From: Dactylonectria macrodidyma
Taxonomy: Eukaryota > Ascomycota > Sordariomycetes > Hypocreales > Nectriaceae
NCBI GenBank assembly: GCA_020744425.1
Contig: JAGMUV010000035.1
Location: 248,001-312,000, forward strand
DNA length: 64,000 nt
Direction of reading: 5' to 3'
Made by a program: the position numbers and the translations under genes. The notes beneath the pieces were generated by a model. The model saw only the letters and a list, made by a program, of their open reading frames with translations, was not told where the DNA came from and made no database searches. Of this stretch, positions 10,989-22,148 are shown piece after piece; position 1 is the stretch's first letter; every line of letters starts with the position of its first letter.

Positions 10989-11731
10989 TTGCGTGGGTCC
11001 ACTCCGAGTTTCCGGGATATATGGGACCGGATTGCGTAGTCGTTGTGGGTCCTGGCCGGAGCTTCCGCGTCCAGCCGGATGAAGACGCGGAGGTCCTCTC
11101 GGGGTGGGGCACCTGCGGTCGGTTGTCCCTGGCGATGAGGGGGTTGTTGTTTTTGGCGATGTTGTTGATGGTGTCGGGGTTGGTGGGCGAGGGCATTGTT
11201 TGCGGCCGGGGGCGAGGCCGCGACCGTGCTATAGGTCGGTACCGGAACAGATTTGGCGTCGGTGAGTGCTTGATTCCAGGCGTCTAAGAAGCTGTCGGCA
11301 AACTTTTGAGCGAATTCCCGTTCGGGTCCAGTGGTGAATTGTTTTGCTGCTTCTTCAAATTTAGCGCAGAAGGCCTGAAACACCTTCAACTTGGCATTGT
11401 ACTCCTCCACACGGTCGCGCGCGAGCTTAGTGGCTGCTTCAAAAATAGAGACTGGTTGCTGTTCATTAGTCGGGGTAGGGTCAGGGGAGGGTTCAGGGTG
11501 GGCGAGCTGGGCTCCTTCCGTGGCCGCAGCAGTAGAGATGGCATTAAGTGGTGAAGACGGCGTTTGGGCCGTCCTCCCGAAGGCGGGCGGGACACCAACA
11601 GGTCCATTCACGACAGCGGGGCTGTTTTGCAGGAGGGCAGTGCGGGCTCTTCGATTGAGATTGGCGGGGGTATGAATTCCCAGGTCGAAAGGATCTGAGA
11701 CATCAGGCGGGCGGGTGGTGGCAGATGCCAT
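10989..11731 (-). pseudogene. LINE (Tad-like) gag-type ORF1, 5' fragment
   Basis: A 5' portion of about 245 residues, starting at ATG 11731. It has a Pro/Ala-rich N-terminus, a charged helical stretch (about residues 100-150), a Gln/His-rich linker and the start of the conserved DLRVFIRLDAEAPARTHNDY region seen in ORF1 proteins of fungal Tad-type non-LTR retrotransposons. The homology stops at VDPRKIS, exactly where the inverted-repeat element at 10988 begins. No zinc knuckle or reverse transcriptase follows, so the LINE is truncated. The LINE assignment rests on this one motif and is moderately secure. Confidence 0.55.
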
Positions 11732-12305
11732 CGCCGCCGCTATGGGCTGCGCGAAGCGCAGGTTTGTGGCTGTTGTGGTGCACTTGTTAAGAAAATTGGT
11801 GTAATTGGGGCTACTTTCTTAACATCTGCATGCCAAGAAAGTAAGATGACAAAGGTGTATGACGATCGGTATCTGCACTGGACTCGTGAGTCCAGGGTAG
11901 GCTGATCCTGATTGGTTTTATGGGAAGATCTGCCAACGATTCATTTCCACACGCTTCGTGTGTCATCTTCCCACTCGTTGCTTTTTCTCATCTTCCAATC
12001 CCCTCTCCGCCCCTAACGCCATCTTTGTCTCCCCCTTCCTTCCATCGCCACTTCTTCCACCGCGGGCATTGCAGACTTTCACTTCGTCTGAATGGTCTAG
12101 CTGAGCTTGCCTGCTTAGTCGCCCCCAAAGGTCACATCAGTCTCAAGGCCATAGGGTCGTAGGCTTGGACCAGGTACAGCTGGTTCTGCCCTTACCCACG
12201 CACTCTTGATGGCATTGGACCCAGGGCTGGTCTACTACTCCATCCCTCGTCTCACAGCACCCCTCAGTTGCGCATGCTTTCCCGTCCACCTGTGCTTCCA
12301 GTGCC
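11732..12305. other. Intergenic region
   Basis: No gene recognised. The left part may be the 5' untranslated region of the LINE fragment. The right part (CT-rich around 11990-12060) is the probable promoter and leader of the gene starting at 12306. Confidence 0.4.
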
Positions 12306-14783
12306 ATGATGGCAGGCCAGAATAGGCGCCCCGACCTTCCCCGTCGACTCAATTCTAGCGACCGAAGCTACGACCGACGTGACGACCGCCGTGACGATCG
12401 CCGCGAAGAACGCGAACGACCCTACGAAGGCCGCAGCCCAATTCATAGTCAAAGCTCCCCGCATGATTCATTTCCCCGTCGAAGCTCAAACTTTCGACGA
12501 GATCGAGGTGGGTCGCGAGATCGTACTTTTGATCGTTCATCTGATCGTTCGCGGGATCGAGATCGAGGTCGCGAAAGGGACGTGCCCTCAAATGCACCCC
12601 TCGGGCTGTCAAACAAATCCTTCAGTAGTGGACCAAGACCACCGTGGGCGACACCCTCAAAGTTCGGCAAGGTTGCGGGACAGGCAGGGCCGGAAATACA
12701 GAAAACAACCAAGCCGAGCCCACAAGGTACCACCAAAAATGCCGTCATCAATCCTCTCACGAAGCTGGTATGTGAGAGGGTTTCTTGGATGCAGAAGAAA
12801 GAGGCGGCAGAAAAGAGACTGGCGAAGTTGCGAGACGACCATGCGCGATCGGCTGTCAGACATGTGGACTTTCCGTCTGTCTCGGTTATGTTCCAGGAAC
12901 AGACAAAGATGGCCACGAGTGATGTGGCGATGTGCAACGATTCGATCAAGAAAGTAGATGAGCAGTTACAGTCCCAGTTTGGCCAGTTGTCTACAAACCA
13001 TGTGCTGTCGAATCTAGCTGGCCAAAAGCACTCTCACCCGGACCCAGCTAAGGGCGAGCCAACCAAAAGCCAACACCCAGATCGTGAGAAAAGCCCGAAA
13101 CAGCCAGCAACATTCGCCTCTGAATCCTTCACTCTTCACCTAGATCAGAAGATCCATGAATTCAAACGAAAGTTTGACAGTGATTTACAGGATCTGAAGG
13201 ATCAGTTTGAAGCTACTCGCCAAGAAAAAGAAAGCCTCGCACTTGAGAACACAAATCTTAAAAAGAGTCAAGACGAAATGACCAGGGAAATCCAGCAATT
13301 GCAAGACAAATTCAAGATCCTGGAACAGAAGAGCGTGACCGGTCTCGCTACCGCAAGCATACAATTAACAGCAATGAACGAGCAGGTAAATAAAAAGTTC
13401 GCCGACTTGAACACCAAGTATCAACCCAAGTCTCAACCTCAACCCGACCTCAAGCTTCCACCCAAAGCTGAGCCTGGTGTATCTGAAGCTCAATTCAACG
13501 ACGTTGTCAGATCACAAAATGACAAGATCGCAACCTTCAGCATCAAAATAAACTCTGCACTCTCGAGCATTACAAAGTATGATAAGCAGTTTCCAGGCCA
13601 ATTTGAGGAGCTGAGGAAGTCAAGTCGTCAAATGGAGAAGAAAATTCCTGACATATCGCAATTGAATACTTCGGTTTCGGATCACGCAAGACGCATCTCA
13701 GACCAGAAGACGATGCTGGACAAAATGGGGGCACATTTGTCCTCGTTACAATCACTTGTATCAGAAATCCCTCTTGACAAGCTAAAACCTCTGCTTGATG
13801 GCGTGCCGGCTATCCAGAAACGTCTGAAAGAGGACGATGCCCGCACCGCCGATTTCATGACCAAGGAACGAGTGTACGACATGTTGAAATCGGAACTCGC
13901 CACCGCAGTTCAGAAACTAACACATCCGAAGCCAATGACGGAAGAAAGAGTCCGCGAAGTGCTGAAGCCGGAACTTGCAAACGCAGTAGAACAGTTACTC
14001 AAGAAGACTGCAAGCAGTGAGTCCCACGTCATGACAGAAGAAAAGGTCCGCGAGATGTTGAAGCCGGAACTCGCGAGTGCGGCAGAAATGCTGCTAAAGG
14101 ATACTGCCAGCAGTCACTCCAGCGCCATGACGGAAGACAAAGTCCGCGAGATATTAAAGCAGGAGCTAGCTGTTACAGCAAAAAGATTGCAGGAGATGTT
14201 CAGCACTCGCTTAGATGTCATGGCTAACCACTTCGGCGGATTCATCGACAAAGAGAGAGCTGCTAGAGGGAAGGCAGATGAAAAGCTCAGCGCTCTGTCT
14301 GACAGGGTTTCGTCGCTCCAGAAAGAAGCCGATGGAGTCAATTCGCCGACGGACAGTGCCTCGTCATTCCGGAGAGCATGCGAAGTAGCCAATGTAGCTC
14401 AGGCAAAACGAAACCAGCACATGTCGGCCCAGATTTATCAGCACAGCCAGGAAGTTGAGGAGCACAGAAATACCCTCTCAACCCTGACTACACAGATGGA
14501 GGAGCTTCGTGACGAGCTCAGAAAAGGATACGAAGGCCACCAGATGCAGATCATGCACTTGAGCTCCTGGGTGAACGCGTTCAACACGAGACGGATGTAC
14601 AACGACATTGTGGCGCATATCAACGCGACGACCCCGACAGGACTTAATCTCAGTAATCAAATGAGGGCGCTTTCGGGTCGACTGGACGCGCTGGAGAACA
14701 AAGAGGGTCGAGAGGATGAGGGCGGCGTGAAAAAACGCAAGGCGCCTAATGGGAACGCAGTGTTGATTCACAATGGCCGTTAA
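12306..14783 (+). CDS. Large coiled-coil protein of unknown function
   Basis: Single-exon frame of 825 residues with no domain I can name. The N-terminus (about residues 1-100) is rich in Arg, Asp and Ser, with runs such as DRRDDRRDDRREERE and RDRDRGRERD like those of RNA-binding or nuclear-speckle proteins. Heptad-rich coiled coils cover roughly residues 150-380 and 620-800. Between about residues 517 and 635 there are four tandem modules of about 36-40 residues, each beginning MT(E/K)(E/D)(R/K)V and continuing ML/VLKPELA. The C-terminus is Lys/Arg-rich (KKRKAPN) and could be a nuclear signal. Two adjacent ATGs (12306 and 12309) are possible starts. It looks like an ordinary host gene, possibly structural or nuclear. 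Confidence 0.7.
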   Translation: MMAGQNRRPDLPRRLNSSDRSYDRRDDRRDDRREERERPYEGRSPIHSQSSPHDSFPRRSSNFRRDRGGSRDRTFDRSSDRSRDRDRGRERDVPSNAPLGLSNKSFSSGPRPPWATPSKFGKVAGQAGPEIQKTTKPSPQGTTKNAVINPLTKLVCERVSWMQKKEAAEKRLAKLRDDHARSAVRHVDFPSVSVMFQEQTKMATSDVAMCNDSIKKVDEQLQSQFGQLSTNHVLSNLAGQKHSHPDPAKGEPTKSQHPDREKSPKQPATFASESFTLHLDQKIHEFKRKFDSDLQDLKDQFEATRQEKESLALENTNLKKSQDEMTREIQQLQDKFKILEQKSVTGLATASIQLTAMNEQVNKKFADLNTKYQPKSQPQPDLKLPPKAEPGVSEAQFNDVVRSQNDKIATFSIKINSALSSITKYDKQFPGQFEELRKSSRQMEKKIPDISQLNTSVSDHARRISDQKTMLDKMGAHLSSLQSLVSEIPLDKLKPLLDGVPAIQKRLKEDDARTADFMTKERVYDMLKSELATAVQKLTHPKPMTEERVREVLKPELANAVEQLLKKTASSESHVMTEEKVREMLKPELASAAEMLLKDTASSHSSAMTEDKVREILKQELAVTAKRLQEMFSTRLDVMANHFGGFIDKERAARGKADEKLSALSDRVSSLQKEADGVNSPTDSASSFRRACEVANVAQAKRNQHMSAQIYQHSQEVEEHRNTLSTLTTQMEELRDELRKGYEGHQMQIMHLSSWVNAFNTRRMYNDIVAHINATTPTGLNLSNQMRALSGRLDALENKEGREDEGGVKKRKAPNGNAVLIHNGR

Positions 14784-15344
14784 GTTGGGAAGCTTAGGGT
14801 GTATAGCCGGCTTGTCCTGGAGACGGAGATAGGAGACTTGCTCCAGCTGTAGTATATCTGAGGATGCAAGCAGGCTTGATGTATACGACAGAGAGCTTGG
14901 GTCGGCGTTGATTTGGCAGCGAGCGTCTTCTCGATGGCTTCATCCCTGCAAAGAGCAGCCGGGGAACGATAATAGATGGGTGGACTCGGTGGGCGTGGCA
15001 TATACCCCAAGGACAAGCGAAAGCTGTGGGCACTTAGGCGCCTACGGTGTTTGTAGGACTAACAGGAGTTTGCATTTCGATGGTTTGTGGGCCCTTGTAT
15101 ACGGAGACGGATGGTGAAGGTGACACGATGAGAGTAGTGTAACGGCTTTGGGGCGGGTAGTAAATGGCCAGTTTTGAGGACTAATTAACGGGCATAACTA
15201 CCTATGACGCGAGGAGCGAGATGTCATATAAAAAAAAGAAGACAACTGTAGTCAGCTTGAGCTTGATCATCGGAACTTATAGTGAGTCCGCTTGTGACTA
15301 TCGATCTATCTTGAAATCTTTTATTATTTCCTCAATTGGAAGAG
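14784..15344. other. Intergenic region
   Basis: No supported gene. It holds the 3' flank of the coiled-coil gene and the outer flank of piggyBac element 2. Confidence 0.4.
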
Positions 15345-17594
15345 TTATCCCATCGAGTGCGGATGGACCCCATTTTCGCCAAGGCCAAAATACCCACTCT
15401 TATACCCACTTTTACTCCGCACTTCAATCAGTACATGACGAAACATCATTTGCACCTATGTTTTCTTACCTGCTGTCACCACCAAAACCATCATTTTGTT
15501 CAATGCTGCGATGTCTTCTAGTGATTCTGATGCTTCTGATGCCTCCGGTGCCTCCAGGGCTTCCGTACGGAGCTGTATTGTGGTTGAGATCCTTCCTGAA
15601 GACCTCGCTGTCGCCTGCACTGCCGACTGTACGCCGGAGCGGTGCGATAACAGCACAGTCCGGCCCCACGAACCTCCGGCTGTCGAGCGCGGGCCGCCGG
15701 GCTCCTTCGTACCCTTTGACGTACCGACCCGGCCCCGAGAGATACGGGAGCTGCCGGCAGCCCCGCTTGACCTATTCCTCCGGTACGTTCCCCGGGGCCT
15801 TATTGAGCGGTGGGTGCAATGGACGAATGCAGCGCCGTTATCTAAGGAAGGTCCCCGGGCTAAACGGTCAAGAGTGTATGAGTGGAGGAAGACTTCTGTA
15901 GATGAGATTTACCTCTTCTTAGGAATCCTGCTTTATATGGGGATACATAGCGAACCTCAAATATCAAGATATTGGTCAACTCAACAGCAAAAGGAGGATC
16001 CTATCTATCTATTCACCCGGTTTATCTCCCGGGACCGCTTCCAAAGTCTGCTCCGGCAGCTACGTATCTTTGATACCTCTGAATTCCAGCCCAGCCAGTC
16101 AGGAGGTCAACGCCAGGCCCGGGCCCAAGCCCCCGCCCAAGCCGGGATGCCAGATATATACCGGAAGGTAAACGAGTGGTCAGCCCATATCCAAGAGACT
16201 GGGGATTCCTTCTATACAGCCGGCTCCGACCTTACCGTTGACGAGGCTATGGTCCGGTTTACGGGCCGGTCCCTAGAGACGACGACAATACCGACGAAGC
16301 CGATCCCAACCGGCTTCAAGGTCTGGATCCTTGCCCAATCGGGCTACTGCCTCCGGTGGCTCTGGCACGTACACGGAAAGGGCCCGTACGGACTAGTCCC
16401 TCAAGCCCGGCCGGCAGGCAGCAAGGCTGGAGCAGCTGCCGCAAAGTGGGACCCGTTAACGCCAACGCAACGGGTTGTAACGACACTTATTACCCTACTT
16501 CCGGCTGCAGTCTACCACGTATTCCTAGACAATCTCTTTGCTTCCGTACGGCTTCTCCGGGCCCTCCGGAAGCAGCAGGTCGGAGCTTCCGGGACCTGCC
16601 GGAAAGACAGTGGGATAGATAAGATCCTCATCGCCGAGAAGGAAGCAGAAGGCCAGGGTATTCCTTGGGGTCAGATCCATTGCATCCCTACCTTAGATGG
16701 GGAGGTATGGTATTGCAAACTGCTTTCTATAGATATCTCCATACTGATCAATTTGTCTCTTCATAGGTCAACCAATTCACCTGGAAGGATAATGCCCTTG
16801 TCCTCTTCTTGACAACCGTCTTCCGAGACGGCCGGGAGGTTATCCGTCTCCGGCGCCGGCCGGCCGGAAGCTCTGCTGGAAAGCGGGCTGCCCGGAAAGA
16901 AGCCTTCGGCCCCGACGTCCGGAAGAACCTCCCGGTGCCTGAGGCAATTGACGAATATAACCATAAGATGAATGGGGTTGATATAAGTGACCAGATGAGG
17001 TCTTATTATCAATACAGCCGCCCTATTCGTCGAGGAGGCTGGCAAGCCCTTGCTTGGAATTTCCTGCTAGAAGTGATCGTTGTGAATAGCTTCTTCCTGC
17101 AGCTCTGGGGCAAGCCCGAGTGGCAAAAGGTTAAGACCCAGTATCAATGGCGGCGACTGCTTGCATCCCAGCTTATTCAACAGTTTGGACCATTAGCAGG
17201 AGGTCGAAGACTTTCACGATCTCAACGGGCTTCAGATAAGAGGAAAACATCTATTCCTTGGCAGCACCATCGCAAGGGATCAAGGGGGGTTAACTCGCCT
17301 TGCACCTATTGCGGCAGGAGGAAGAAACGTCAGGCTCTAAGTGAGGTATCTAGGAATAGCCTCACTCAACAGCCGCAACAGCGAAAAAAGACTCGAAAAG
17401 GCTGCTTAGACTGTAACGTACCGCTATGTACTGATGGAGATTGTTGGTACCTCTGGCACACCCAAAATCTATAGAGGAATCGAGGTACCCTGAATCTTAG
17501 CATATGATTCGATTATTCTAGTGGTCCCATAAGCCCTGATTGGCTTTACCCCGCCCTTGGCGAAAATGGGGTCCATCCGCACTCGATGGGATAA
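15345..17594 (+). mobile_element. piggyBac element 2
   Basis: A 40-bp perfect inverted repeat (15345-15384 and 17555-17594) surrounds the transposase gene. Its outer part shares GAGTGCG with the repeat of piggyBac element 3. The outermost bases are TTAT on the left and ATAA on the right, which may be altered TTAA target sites, though this is not certain. Confidence 0.85.
15511..17474 (+). CDS. piggyBac transposase (two exons)
   Basis: About 633 residues. Exon 1 is 15511-16704 and exon 2 is 16767-17474. The 62-nt intron (GTATGG...CATAG) lies in phase 0 before VNQFTWKDNALV, the same place as in elements 1 and 3. Catalytic Asp candidates are LTVDEAM (about residue 243), FLDNLFAS (about 339) and DISDQM (about 469). 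The C-terminal Cys cluster is CTYC, CLDC and a CWYLWH ending. The N-terminus is Ser/Asp-rich. Start ATG 15511 is the first in frame. No disabling mutation is seen. Confidence 0.88.
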
Positions 17595-19919
17595 GAGACC
17601 GATCTTCATCGCTCCTTTAGATAGAAAATCAAGAGTCTTTCGTTGCCCGATTCACAGGGGATCTTCTTCCCGATCGTTGTTCAGTCATCCAAACAATCGT
17701 GTCGTGCGACATTCCTCAAGGTTAGCATTACACAAATTCTGACAAATGGAGGATAATGCCATATCGGATGGGCATCTCTCCTGAAGGGCTGGGCTGACGC
17801 CAAACAGGGTGGGCAGAGGCATGCTGGGGTTGGAGCAGCTCGAATGCGTTAGGTGGCAGTCATCCCCTAGGGTAGGAGAACCGCCAATGTCTGGGTTGCA
17901 TGATTCATGGTCACCCGAAAGATCGCTCGCTGCAGGTTCCCCCGGGGCCTGCCAGGAGAGCAATGGTCCCCGTTGTCGAAATCGACCGGTTCAGCGAGGT
18001 CACTTGGCAGAGACGACAGCCTAGTGTCGGTGCTGGAGGCACCATCATGCTGGTCCCAAACACTGTCATCTTCACTCATGCTCGATGGGGCCCTGCTAAA
18101 TGCCGAGCGCTTTCCGGCCGATCCGACCGGGTTTGTGTCAGATAATGTCACGAGCTTTTGTCGTGTGAGGCACCTGATTGGGTGTGTGTATGTTCTTGAT
18201 TGTGTCAAGTCCCCGCTCTGAGTCCCTGTACACCCTTTATGCTAAAATAGCTAGAAGGATATTGCTATAGCAGGCACACGCCATATACACGCCCTGCTAC
18301 CCAAATACACATCGTGACAGATAACCGTTACGCCACTAGCAAAAGCGTAGGCCCACACCCAGTGTGGAATAATAGTACCCTATATGCTATGCGACACACC
18401 CCCAGGTATAAGAGAGTTCTTCTGGAATACCCGCTGTATAGTACTAGTAGCTGCTGTGGCGTGCTAGCTGATAGCGAGGCATTGTGTAGTTGTGCCCCCT
18501 GATTGGTAGGTCACGTGGCTGGTCTCTGCATATTTTTATTCCTTAGAGAAGCTGGAATCGAACTGACGACCCCTGGAGCCATGTCGGGCATGCGCGAAGC
18601 GCTTCCGGGCTCATAACTGTCAGACAATTGGCTCTTCAGGGATCATTGTTGGCACCAGTCAATTGATGAGAATTATCTAAGGAGCAAGAACTCAATGACT
18701 GGATTCAATGAGTCGTGTTGCTCTTTATACACAAATGAAAACATTGCCTGTTTAGGCAGTAGCAGCTGCCTGCAGGCAGCCGCTGTAGTGGGGTACGGCT
18801 GATATGCGACAGTTTGCCTTGACAACCGAGGAGGGGTTGGGCATACCCGATTTCTATTGGGCGCCCTGTTTCTCCTTCATAGCCTGATCGCATCCCCCGC
18901 TTCAGTACCGGCTTGGGTACGAGTGGAGCTGACGCCATCTCGGAGGGCAGGCTTTGGCCCGGGTAACCTTTGGCCCACCCCAAATGAGGAAATAAGATGG
19001 CAAGCTGTGTATGGTCAGATCGTCGTGGAGAGCCGTCTGAATCACGTGAATCAGTAATCTAGTCCTAACCAGGAAGGGGTGGGCCAAAGCCTACCCTGTG
19101 ACGTTAGCAACGTTTGGGTACGCCTGTCCCAGAGCTGTAGCTGAGGCAGCTCGTTGTTGAGCGTGGATCCACTGGTTCGACCCAATCGCGCCTCTCCGCT
19201 TCTGCGGTAGCGATTCCCCCCGTGACGGGATCCATACCGTTCAATTGTGGGGTCTGACTCGTTGGGTCTTGTGGTCGCTGCTGTGAATACAGTAAACGTC
19301 TAACGGTCACGCGATATCGTGACTACTTCGACGGGGACTCAGCAGAGGAAGAAGAAATTACGCCGTGGAGATACCTGGGCATCATGGTCTGGTTCGGGAT
19401 GTGGCCTGGGTTCCTGGGAATATATCAGAGGTTATGACATCATCACTACAATGTGCCAGTATGGTTATGCTGGTGTCTTCCGGGTTGAGACGCCACATTC
19501 CGTGGATGACGGCAAGTCATTATCTATAGTACTACCAACCTCCTCAAGCGCCAGCCTCACTCCTCGAAAGACACACCTCAGACCAAGAGTAACGACGCAA
19601 GTACGCCCGCCGAAAAGCAGTCGCAATAATAGCGACAGGGGGCAACAACAAACACAGCCGCCGGCACCTCAAGCACATCCTCAAAACCACCATCGGCATC
19701 ATCAACCCTCCGGTCTCAGCAGCGGCCTCGCCAAGTCAGAAACCCACAGCAACAGACAGTCACAGAGAGTGGACTGGTCAGCCGGAGCATGTCAAGCACA
19801 CGTTCCGGGAGATATCAAAGCTTGACAACCATCGGACACCTGTGCGGCACTGACCACGGGCTAGGTGACTTTGGTAGCCTGGGTACCAGCTCAGACGATG
19901 CATCGTCCAGCTGAGTTGC
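17595..19919. other. Gene-poor region between piggyBac 2 and OLE1
   Basis: Several open frames of 60-170 codons occur on both strands, but none has a recognisable domain or splice structure. One minus-strand frame (about 18108-17867, starting MSEDDSVWDQHDG) has protein-like acidic composition and could be a fragment of an unknown gene. A pol III B-box-like GTTCGATTCC occurs at about 18551-18560 on the minus strand without a complete tRNA fold. The part next to 19920 is presumably the OLE1 3' untranslated region. Confidence 0.45.
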
Positions 19920-21340
19920 TCAAGTAGATGACGCGTCCTCGTTCTCGAACTGGACACGCTTCCAGATCTCGACCTCGCAGCCGCCGCGAAGGACACCCAC
20001 ACGCATGGTCGACAGGAGGTTGTGGGCGGCGTTAGAGTGGTTGTAGACACCGCCGTTGAAGATGGCGGTGGCATCCTTGCCAATAGCGGAGGAAATGAGT
20101 GCCTTACCACCGGGGTGGTCCTTGATGAAGTCGGGCACGTTGTGGATGACACCGGCAATGGCAATGAGGGCCTTTCCGTTCTTGGAGTCCGCCACGAAGT
20201 CGTCCCAGTGGACAACGGGGAGCTGCTCCAGGGGAGTACCCCAGTCGAGGGTGGCACACTTCTGGTCGAGCTTCTTCTGCATCTGCTGGACACGACCCTT
20301 CTCGATCTCGTTCTGGCGGAACTGCTTCAGGTCATAGGCAAGGCCAAGCTGCTTCCAGATCCAGATGGACCACTTGGTGGGGTCATACTGGTACCACTCG
20401 ATGGCGTTTCTGTAGTCCGAGGGAAACTCATGGTGGAAGTTGTGGTAGCCCTCACCGAGGGTGACGAGAGCGGTAATGAGGTGGTCACGGGGCGAGTTTC
20501 GGTCGTCGAAGGGCTGGTCACCGAGCCAGTGGGCGAGGGAGTTGACGCAGAAAGTGGCTTGCTGGACGAAGCAGATTCGGAGGATACCGGCGTAGACGAA
20601 ACCGCCGAGCCAGTCGCTCCAACCGAAACCAGCGACGATGGTAGGCAGGACAAACGCCATGAAGATGACGCACTTGAGATAGTTGCGATGCTGCCAGACA
20701 ACGATGGGGTCCTCGTTAAGGTCGGTGATGTCGGTTCGGCCCTGGCGCTTGGGGTTCTGCTTAAAGACCATCCATCCGATGTGGGAGTAGAGGAGACCTT
20801 TGCGGACGGAGTAGGGGTCCTTCTCAGTGTCGGTGTATCGGTGGTGAGCACGGTGGCCGTGGGACCACCAACGGATAGAGCCCTCAACGGCACCAGCACC
20901 AGCGGCAGCCAGGTAGATCTTGAGGGGAGTAGTGGCCTTGTAGGAAGTGTGAGCCCAAAGACGATGGTAACCTACAAAATGGCCAGAAGGTCAGTATCAA
21001 CAATCAGCGGAAGGGGAGCACATTTGAACAAGGTCTCACCAGCAGTGATTCCAAGGCTGGTGTTGAAGTAGAAGATGACTACCCAGATGGCGGTATAGAG
21101 GCGGAGAGGGACCCAGTAGGCGGAGATAAGGCCGATGATAGGAATAATGATGATGAGAGTGGTGTTGAGCCAGTTGATGTGGAGGTGGATGTTGGACCAA
21201 GTCATTGTAGTGTCGGCAATGTGAAGCTTCTTGGGATCATACTTGGTGTTGCTTCGGAGCGGCTTGTAGTCGGTGGTACCGTCTGAGAAGGCCGCGGCCT
21301 CCTTGCTGGCTACCTTGCTGGCCGAAGATAACGATGCCAT
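19920..21340 (-). CDS. OLE1: Acyl-CoA delta-9 desaturase with fused cytochrome b5 (two exons)
   Basis: ER membrane desaturase of about 450 residues that introduces the first double bond into stearoyl/palmitoyl-CoA, supplying unsaturated fatty acids. Exon 1 is 21340-21040 and exon 2 is 20971-19920. The intron 20972-21039 has GTGAG and TTGTAG ends, in phase 1. The three diiron His boxes are visible: HRLWAH (103-108), HRAHH (140-144) and HNFHH (about 278). The C-terminal cytochrome b5 domain carries the haem-ligand HPGG motif (about 386), so it receives electrons in cis. Membrane segments lie at about 55-100 and 190-245. The start is the ATG before the ASLSSASK leader, because the upstream frame is unlikely protein. 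Flanked by transposons but intact, as expected for an essential gene. Confidence 0.93.
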
Positions 21341-21486
21341 CTTGGGCGGCGATCGACAAGTGTTGAGACTGCTCGGAAGAGAGTCGTCCACGACAAGGAA
21401 CCAGCAAGGCTCTTCTCCCAATGCGAGAACCACGAGGATGGTATCTCGTAAGCAAAGCGGGAGGAAGCTAGGATATAGACGGGTCA

Positions 21487-21531
21487 GGAGAAGTAGAGGG
21501 AGGGAAGGGGAGGGAAGGGGAGGGAAGGGAT
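21487..21531 (-). promoter_or_regulatory. Pyrimidine-rich tract upstream of OLE1
   Basis: On the gene's strand this is a repeated CCCTTCCCCT tract, about 150 bp before the start codon. CT-rich tracts near transcription starts are common in highly expressed filamentous-fungal genes. Assignment to the promoter or 5' leader is an inference from position. Confidence 0.45.
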
Positions 21532-22148
21532 AGATTGACAAGTCGTCGGTTACTTTGGGCGGTACCAAAAAGCGTTACACCAGATCCGAACCCAGGCGAG
21601 TGTGTGGATAACCAGGTGGAGGAAGGAAGAAGAAAGACAGAGAGAGGAAAGGGAAGTTGAGAGCAAGGTGATGTAAGATGGATTGGCCACATATTGAGTG
21701 TATGAGTGATGTGTGTCACTCTGGTATTACTGTTTTTCCTGTTTTTCCTTCTTGTTTTCTCCCGAACCCACTCTTCACAAACCTACCTTTGGGGATGGGA
21801 CTGACAGAACACATTTCACAAGAGTCAACAAGGAGGTACCTCCAAACTTTGTTGGACCCGCGCTGCACTGGGCCGCCGGGTCTTTCCAGCTGCTGCGACG
21901 AGGGATTGGAACTAAAGCACCCAGCTAGCAACTGAGTTGTACGTATTACGCACAGGTGGGCGTCACATGTTGAGGGTTGTCGATAAACCTGTCAGTCGCG
22001 TATCTCAGCGGCGTCACCATGCAATTGTCAAACGATATTCCGCCCCAGCCGAGGAGGCGTCCCGACCCACTTGGACACCATTGTTGTGTATAAAATACTA
22101 CGTCACCCCATGCACATTAGAGCGGCGATGGGGTGCATGGGGTAGCCT

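Noticed and set aside
18535..18575. tRNA-like 3' half (GTTCGATTCC B-box) on the minus strand
   Set aside because: No matching acceptor stem, D-arm or anticodon arm could be assembled within 100 bases upstream, so a tRNA gene is not supported.
19319..19825. 168-codon plus-strand open frame upstream of the OLE1 3' end
   Set aside because: Low-complexity Gln/His/Ser content and position in the probable 3' flank of OLE1 make it unlikely to be a gene.
20022..21071. Long open frame (about 349 codons) antisense to OLE1
   Set aside because: It is the low-complexity Val/Gly-rich complement of a highly codon-biased gene, with no domain.
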